Below, piece by piece: positions 59,743-64,000 of a stretch of DNA of 64,000 nt. Position 1 is the stretch's first letter. Each line of letters starts with the position of its first letter. This DNA comes from Bacteroidota bacterium (lineage in GTDB: Bacteria > Bacteroidota > Bacteroidia > B-17B0 > Aurantibacillaceae). The notes under the pieces are model-generated. The model was given only the letters and a program-made list of their open reading frames with translations. It did not search any database and was not told the DNA's origin. The DNA lies in the NCBI GenBank assembly GCA_021156365.1, contig JAJNDK010000014.1:1-64000 (forward strand), read 5' to 3'. Position numbers and translations under genes: made by a program.

Positions 59743-60161
59743 TTGATTGGATTTAAAAAAGGAGGGAATTCAACTTATTCATGAAAATCCTATGCCACGT
59801 GTCTGGTGTAAAAATTAGATCCACTGGTTTTCCTGTTTGTCAATACTGCTTTAGATACCTTGAATTGAATGTCAGCGAATGGTACAGCGGTATTTACAGA
59901 CCTTAACAGAGCGATATCCCTGGCAGCTAAGTTTGAGCTGAAGTGCTCCGGATATCCCACTTTGAGCAACATTCCTGAAAATAAGCCGGAATAAATCCCT
60001 GTTTGGGATGTTGAGAAAGCCCATTCAGCTAAGTATTTATATGAAATGATAAATTATCCTTACCTTACTCCTGTATCCTCCTGATACGGGATCGTTCCTG
60101 TAATCTCACACGATGCCGTATCCTGCCCTTTTTACATATATCCACATAAAACAAGTAAAGA
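59743..60161. other. Intergenic region, no gene recognised
   Basis: 419 bp between the divergent ice-binding-like and response-regulator genes. A short minus-strand open frame (59790-59972) has no recognised family and no clear start context, so it is not called. No promoter pair or hairpin stands out. Confidence 0.6.
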
Positions 60162-60587
60162 ATGAATAAAACCGGTCCAATTATAATAATAGAAGACGAC
60201 TTAGACGATCAGAAAATCCTGAGCGATGTGTTTAAAGAGCTTGCCTACACAAATCAGATCGTTTTCTTTGGTGATGGGGAACAGGCTCTGGAATATCTTA
60301 CGGGAACTGATATTGAACCCTTTATTATTTTTTCGGATATCAATATGCCGCGTCTAAACGGGATGGAATTAAGAGAAAAAGTACACGAAAATGAAGACCT
60401 GAGAATAAAATCCATTCCTTATTTGTTTTTTTCTACAACAGCTGAGCAGGAACATGTGGTGAATGCGTATTCCAAATCCGTTCAGGGATTTTTTGTCAAG
60501 CCCTCCCGTTATGCGGAAATAAAAGAGACTATGAAGATCATAATAGAGTACTGGCAAAAATGCGTATCTCCGAATTACATCAAATAA
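60162..60587 (+). CDS. Single-domain response regulator
   Basis: 141 residues, a CheY-like receiver: acidic 'IIEDDLDDQKI' (Asp-Asp pair), phospho-Asp in 'IIFSDINMPRLNGMEL' (Asp about 54), 'LFFSTTAEQ' and the conserved 'GFFVKPSRY' Lys. No output domain, like many Bacteroidota Spo0F-type regulators; partner kinase not in the window. Confidence 0.9.
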   Translation: MNKTGPIIIIEDDLDDQKILSDVFKELAYTNQIVFFGDGEQALEYLTGTDIEPFIIFSDINMPRLNGMELREKVHENEDLRIKSIPYLFFSTTAEQEHVVNAYSKSVQGFFVKPSRYAEIKETMKIIIEYWQKCVSPNYIK

Positions 60588-60605
60588 ATTTTCATTGATA
60601 GAATA

Positions 60606-60636
60606 AAAAAACGCCCCGTATCACGGGGCGTTTTTA
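60606..60636. terminator. Bidirectional terminator
   Basis: AAAAACGCCCCG / CGGGGCGTTTTT stem with loop TATCA, between the response-regulator gene and the convergent C1 peptidase gene. Confidence 0.85.
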
Positions 60637-60654
60637 ATTTTTAATATCTGATTC

Positions 60655-61824
60655 TTATTGCGTTATTCCTAATTTCTTCGCCAGCACCGGATCCAGCGCT
60701 TTTTTGTGCACCATGATGCTGATGGTTTTGTATTTCACATAGGCTTCCGATGCATAGAAATATCCGTCACATTCGTTGCGGTCGGTTCCCCAGGAGTTTT
60801 TTACGATATAGTAAGGAGCGCCGTTCTGATCTTTGGCCATACCTACAATGTGCATACCGTGGTCGTCCTGTGTTTCATAATTGTCAAAAGCCGCCTGACG
60901 GATCTCCTGGTTGATAGCAGCTTGTTTAACCGGAGTAGTGAAGGCATTGTCCTTGTCGGCATCCTTCATGCTTGCCCAGTCTTCCGGAACGATAGCCAAA
61001 CCTTCTTTGAAACGGAAATATTTTTCACTTACATCTGCCGCCCAGCCAATACCAAAACCTTTATTGATAGCGCCGCTCATGGTTTGCATAAATTCATCCA
61101 GCGGAATGTTGTAGGCCTGCTGCCATGCCCAGTTGTCCGGGATCTCGATAACGAACGGCTGGTAAAAAGGATGGTGCGTGAAAGAAGTGATGTACACATA
61201 ATCATCTGCGTTTAGTCCCAGCTCTTTTGCATACGATTGCGGCGTGTATTTTTTTCCTTTGAACTCGAAATTTTGCGGAGCCTCTCCAAGGTAAGTGTTC
61301 AATGTTGAATTGAACTGTCCTCTCCATTCTGCCGGTTGAATAACCTCATTCTTTGGATCAACTACCTGTTTCAGCTGGCCTGCAAGAACGGAATCCATCA
61401 CTTTATGATCGTAGGGAGCTTTCGCTCCGTTCTGGAAACTTCCGTTGTATACGGCAGTCGGCACCATACCATAGTTTTTCAGCACATAAGCGACATCATG
61501 GAACTCGCCACCTTCCGCAAACTGCGCTTTGCCATGCATACGTACATAATTCTCGGCTTTCAATGGATAGGCAGTACGCACAACGAACATTTCACTCAGG
61601 TCAAAATCTTTTCCTTTGCCCATACGGATCAGCTCCGACTCAAAAAAGGAAAGAGAAGAGAAGGTCCAGCAGGTGCCGGTTTTACCCTGGTTCTTAACCG
61701 AAGTAGCTTCAATATTTTTCGTAACGGTGAATTTGTATTCGCTGTTCTTTTTGTTGCTTTTGTCCTGCGCGCTCATATACGTAAATGAGCAGGCAAGAGC
61801 TGCCAGAATGAAATGTTTAGTCAT
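60655..61824 (-). CDS. C1 family papain-like peptidase (PepC/bleomycin-hydrolase-like), exported
   Basis: 389 residues from the ATG at 61824 (an ORF start 96 bp upstream adds a non-signal leader). Signal peptide 'MTKHFILAALACSFTYMSAQ'. C1 catalytic triad: Cys52 in 'QGKTGTCWTFSSLSFFESE', His in 'TQDDHGMHIVGMAKDQNG', Asn in 'YYIVKNSWGTDR'. The arrangement ('SVKNQGKTGTCW', 'NSWGT') is typical of PepC/aminopeptidase-C type enzymes but with an export signal. Its 5' end overlaps a 130-residue membrane protein gene by 8 bp, so it is translated from the same transcript as the AtpZ-bactofilin gene set. Confidence 0.9.
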   Translation of the reverse strand: MTKHFILAALACSFTYMSAQDKSNKKNSEYKFTVTKNIEATSVKNQGKTGTCWTFSSLSFFESELIRMGKGKDFDLSEMFVVRTAYPLKAENYVRMHGKAQFAEGGEFHDVAYVLKNYGMVPTAVYNGSFQNGAKAPYDHKVMDSVLAGQLKQVVDPKNEVIQPAEWRGQFNSTLNTYLGEAPQNFEFKGKKYTPQSYAKELGLNADDYVYITSFTHHPFYQPFVIEIPDNWAWQQAYNIPLDEFMQTMSGAINKGFGIGWAADVSEKYFRFKEGLAIVPEDWASMKDADKDNAFTTPVKQAAINQEIRQAAFDNYETQDDHGMHIVGMAKDQNGAPYYIVKNSWGTDRNECDGYFYASEAYVKYKTISIMVHKKALDPVLAKKLGITQ

Positions 61825-62209
61825 GTGATGGTCTTGTTTTTTGTTGTTTGATGAGTTTAAATAATGCAATTGTTTCGAAACCCGTAAATGTAAAATAAAT
61901 GAACAGGTACAAAATGGCAAATGGAACGATGCCTGGTCTGTTCAGGATCCCGTAGATAACCAGTACAATAAGGCTTAGGAATAATTTGATGCCGGTAGCG
62001 CCCATGAACTGCATGGTAAAAGCATTTTTGTTTTCACTGTTCAGCGCTTTGTTCAGCCAGGTATGAACGATCCAGGCATATGCAATAAAGAAAGGAAGAA
62101 TATAATACGCGCCGTTCGAACGATAGTCCTGCGGAACAAAACTATTCCAGGCAAATACGGCACCGGCTATAATGATGGAAAAAATGATCAGTTTGACAAG
62201 GTAGGACAT
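61817..62209 (-). CDS. Small membrane protein (position of an AtpI-like/DUF6168 protein)
   Basis: 130 residues, four hydrophobic segments ('VKLIIFSIIIAGAVFAWNSFV', 'AYYILPFFIAYAWIVHTWL', 'LFLSLIVLVIYGIL', 'PFAILYLFIYFTFTGFETIALFKLI'). Directly follows the AtpZ gene (adjacent stop/start). In related genomes this position, upstream of atpB, is occupied by AtpI- or DUF6168-like proteins; here a C1 peptidase gene follows instead of atpB. Function unknown. Confidence 0.72.
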   Translation of the reverse strand: MSYLVKLIIFSIIIAGAVFAWNSFVPQDYRSNGAYYILPFFIAYAWIVHTWLNKALNSENKNAFTMQFMGATGIKLFLSLIVLVIYGILNRPGIVPFAILYLFIYFTFTGFETIALFKLIKQQKTRPSHD

Positions 62210-62437
62210 TTATTTTTTTGGCTTTAAAAAATCTTTGATTGCTAACCAGATACCGGCTGCTACAGAAACGAGACTTAGAACAAGTGTGAAGATCGGTTTG
62301 GATAAACCAAAGATCTCATCCAGTTTTCTGCCGCCGAATACACCGATCGCAATAATGGCTCCCATCTGGAATGCCATTCCGGAGTATTTGAGATAGCTGT
62401 TAGACTGCTTCGGCTTTTGGTTCGGATCTTGCTGCAC
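62210..62437 (-). CDS. atpZ: AtpZ/AtpI-family ATP synthase-associated membrane protein
   Basis: 75 residues. Two transmembrane helices: 'KYSGMAFQMGAIIAIGVFGGRKLDEIFGLSKPIFTLVLSLVSVAAGIWLAIKD', matching the AtpZ/AtpI family, which sits in F0F1 operons. Its 5' end overlaps the bactofilin gene by 38 bp. No ATP synthase subunit gene follows in the window. Confidence 0.82.
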   Translation of the reverse strand: MQQDPNQKPKQSNSYLKYSGMAFQMGAIIAIGVFGGRKLDEIFGLSKPIFTLVLSLVSVAAGIWLAIKDFLKPKK

Positions 62438-62831
62438 TTTCTGCTTTGATGTTTTTTACAACTCCGCCATTCATTGTGCAGGTCCCGGTGAACTGGGCAT
62501 CGGGCTCGATGGCAATTTTCCCGGTAACGATATCACCTGTGAGGCGGGCGGTCGATTTAAGGACCAATAGTTCCGTAATGTTCATCCGTCCCTTTATTTC
62601 TCCTGAGATATCCGCATTCTGGCATTCGATCTCTCCTTCGATGGAACCAGTGGCCCCTACAACTAACTTTCCTTTTACGGAAATAGTGCCTTTGTGCTGC
62701 CCGTCGATCCTGAAATCACCGTTCGAACGTATATCCCCCGTAAGTTGTGTACCGCGTCCTATCAGGTTGATAGAAGAGCTGTCTACAACTGTGTTTTTAG
62801 CATTCCCTTTAGTAAACATTCCTGAACTCAT
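62400..62831 (-). CDS. Bactofilin (polymer-forming cytoskeletal protein)
   Basis: 143 residues from the ATG at 62831 (upstream ATG at 62891 gives a non-conserved leader). DUF583/bactofilin core of beta-helical repeats: 'SINLIGRGTQLTGDIRSNGDFRIDGQHKGTISVKGKLVVGATGSIEGEIECQNADISGEIKGRMNITELLVLKSTARLTGDIVTGKIAIEPDAQFTGTCTMNGG'. Forms self-assembling filaments involved in cell shape and envelope organisation. Overlaps AtpZ. Confidence 0.92.
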   Translation of the reverse strand: MSSGMFTKGNAKNTVVDSSSINLIGRGTQLTGDIRSNGDFRIDGQHKGTISVKGKLVVGATGSIEGEIECQNADISGEIKGRMNITELLVLKSTARLTGDIVTGKIAIEPDAQFTGTCTMNGGVVKNIKAESAARSEPKAEAV

Positions 62832-62982
62832 TTTGGTAGTAAAATTTACGCAATTTACAAAGAATGAATTAATTATCCCAATTGAGCGCAAGTTTTAGAC
62901 GAAGCGCATGCCAAAAAATGTAAATGTTAAAAATCAGATGTTGGAAATGCTTTAATCGTCGCGATCTGCCTGTTCAGCGGTT

Positions 62983-63516
62983 TCAGGCCAACACGTAAAT
63001 GTCTTTCAGGTTCCTTCCCTGACCGTCATAATCAAGTCCATAACCTACCACAAAATCATTGGCGATCTTCATCCCTACATAATCAACAGGAATGGATTTG
63101 GTATAGGAATCAGGTTTCATGAGCATGCTGGCCACTTTAATGGACGCAGCGCCTTTTTTGGATAGTACACCGTGCAGTTTTTCTAGAGTAACCCCGGTGT
63201 CCACAATGTCTTCCACTATAACCACCGTCCTGCCTTTGATCTCTTCCGAAAGCCCTACCAGCTCAGTAACAGAGCCGGTGCTGCTGGTACCGTGATACGA
63301 TGCTACTTTTATGAAGGAGATCTCACAGGGTATGGAAACTTCTTTCAGCAGATCGGCCGCAAACATAAACGAGCCATTGAGGACCACAAGAAAAAGCGGC
63401 AATTCATCCTTTAATTCCGCATTGATGGTGGCTGCCACCTGTTTTACTGCCTCCAGTATCTTATCGTTGTGGATATAGGGCCTGAACTGTTTGTCTTTTA
63501 CTGTAATACGATCCAT
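62983..63516 (-). CDS. hpt: Hypoxanthine phosphoribosyltransferase
   Basis: 177 residues from the ATG at 63516; the longer in-frame ORF to 63636 includes a poor leader. Purine salvage. PRPP-binding loop 'GRTVVIVEDIVDTGVTLEKL' and 'FLVVLNGSFMFAADLLKEVSIPCEISFIKVASYHGTSSTG' are classic HPRT motifs; 'DFVVGYGLDYDGQGRNLKDIYVL' closes it. Confidence 0.93.
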   Translation of the reverse strand: MDRITVKDKQFRPYIHNDKILEAVKQVAATINAELKDELPLFLVVLNGSFMFAADLLKEVSIPCEISFIKVASYHGTSSTGSVTELVGLSEEIKGRTVVIVEDIVDTGVTLEKLHGVLSKKGAASIKVASMLMKPDSYTKSIPVDYVGMKIANDFVVGYGLDYDGQGRNLKDIYVLA

Positions 63517-63670
63517 AGGGCTACAAATGTATATAAATTTTAGGTTGGTTGGGCATAAATTCAGCCCTGAAGGATGATCCTGCTGCTCCGGATTTGTAAA
63601 GCTAAAATTACTGGCAAATAAGCCCGTTTTATCCATGTGTTTTCACTAAATTTGCCAAACTTTTTCCGAA

Positions 63671-64000
63671 TTGAACTCCATCGAACCAATAAACTATATA
63701 GGCGAGCATTTGTGGGCAGGCAGGCTCGGTAATTTTTTCATTATTCTTTCTTTCGTCGCGGCGCTGCTATCTACCGTATCCTATTTTTTCTCAGCCCGGA
63801 ATCCACTGGAGCTTAGCTGGAAAAAAATAGGCCGTATCGGGTTTCGCCTGCATTCAGTAGGCGTAGTGGGTATTGTGTGTACACTGTTCTTCATGCTGTA
63901 CAATCATTATTTCGAATACCAGTACGTGTGGCAGCATTCAAACATGGAGATGAAAATGAAATACATTTTCTCCTGTTTCTGGGAAGGGCAGGAGGGGAGT
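63671..64000 (+). CDS. CcmF/CcsA-type cytochrome c assembly protein, 3' end outside window
   Basis: At least 110 residues from a TTG at 63671 (no ATG or GTG in frame; the TTG directly precedes conserved sequence 'NSIEPINYIGEHLWAGRLGNFFIILSFVAALLSTVSYFF'). The end of the window reads 'YQYVWQHSNMEMKMKYIFSCFWEGQEGS', matching the conserved start of CcmF/NrfE-type heme lyases ('... WxGQEGS ...'). Involved in covalent heme attachment to cytochromes c. Divergent from hpt. Confidence 0.82.
   Translation, partial: MNSIEPINYIGEHLWAGRLGNFFIILSFVAALLSTVSYFFSARNPLELSWKKIGRIGFRLHSVGVVGIVCTLFFMLYNHYFEYQYVWQHSNMEMKMKYIFSCFWEGQEGS

Overview
The window is chromosomal DNA of a member of the Bacteroidota, probably an uncultured relative of the Chitinophagales/Sphingobacteriales. 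The evidence is at least five exported proteins with C-terminal type IX secretion (T9SS) sorting domains, Bacteroidota-type promoters (TTTG ... TAnnTTTG), many lipoproteins with Bacteroidota-style signal peptides, and housekeeping genes typical of the phylum (two-domain SurA-like foldases, PurK, AtpZ, bactofilin). I see no rRNA, tRNA, CRISPR array or insertion sequence.

Region 1 (1-12,110) is the striking part. It is an integron-like array of short, mutually unrelated, A+T-rich genes, nearly all on the + strand and each followed by a long imperfect hairpin element of 75-183 bp. Every element opens with TAAC and closes with CGTTA (or a decayed form). In every intact unit the DNA after the closing GTTA of one element is complementary to the DNA before the opening TAAC of the NEXT element. 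The unit is therefore gene plus hairpin, and its two ends match each other, as expected for a circularising gene cassette. The match has a fixed layout: 9 paired bases, a conserved 2-base mismatch (AA at the 5' end; CA or CT at the 3' end, read on the + strand), then about 4-7 further paired bases. Most of the long elements also carry a Bacteroidota promoter facing the next gene, so the cassettes may be self-transcribed. Cargo: an S41 protease, a DUF1990 protein, two YwqK/MORN-like exported proteins, a DUF4259-like protein, a HAD hydrolase lacking a normal start codon, a T9SS beta-helix protein, an orphan CdiI-type immunity protein and several unknowns. The array decays between 10,300 and 12,000 and ends with a short 75-bp element beside a perfect 44-bp palindrome. 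No integrase is visible in the window; the left end of the array lies outside it.

Region 2 (12,200-36,100) is ordinary chromosome: a Reg_prop lipoprotein, PH-domain protein, M23/LysM peptidase, CPBP protease, DUF1801 plus LytTR regulator pair, GNAT, a truncated ATP-grasp gene fused out of frame to a T9SS tail, a serine hydrolase, and a dapA-hypothetical-aminotransferase operon. These are followed by MnmD, an MMPL transporter, cold-shock protein, TlpA-like oxidoreductase, patatin, TPMT-like methyltransferase, two TPR proteins and a DUF2779 nuclease-like protein.

Region 3 (36,200-48,130) holds two copies of a two-gene module: a small exported protein of about 130-140 residues followed by a giant T9SS cell-surface protein (2049 and 1526 residues).

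Region 4 (48,200-64,000) has a membrane-anchored hypothetical, NlpC/P60 peptidase, thioredoxin-fold protein, purK, a three-gene periplasmic foldase cluster followed by a MoxR ATPase, a T9SS cyanophycinase-like protein, a tandem DUF3494 ice-binding-like T9SS protein, a response regulator, a C1 peptidase next to AtpZ and bactofilin genes, hpt, and the start of a CcmF/CcsA-type cytochrome c assembly gene.
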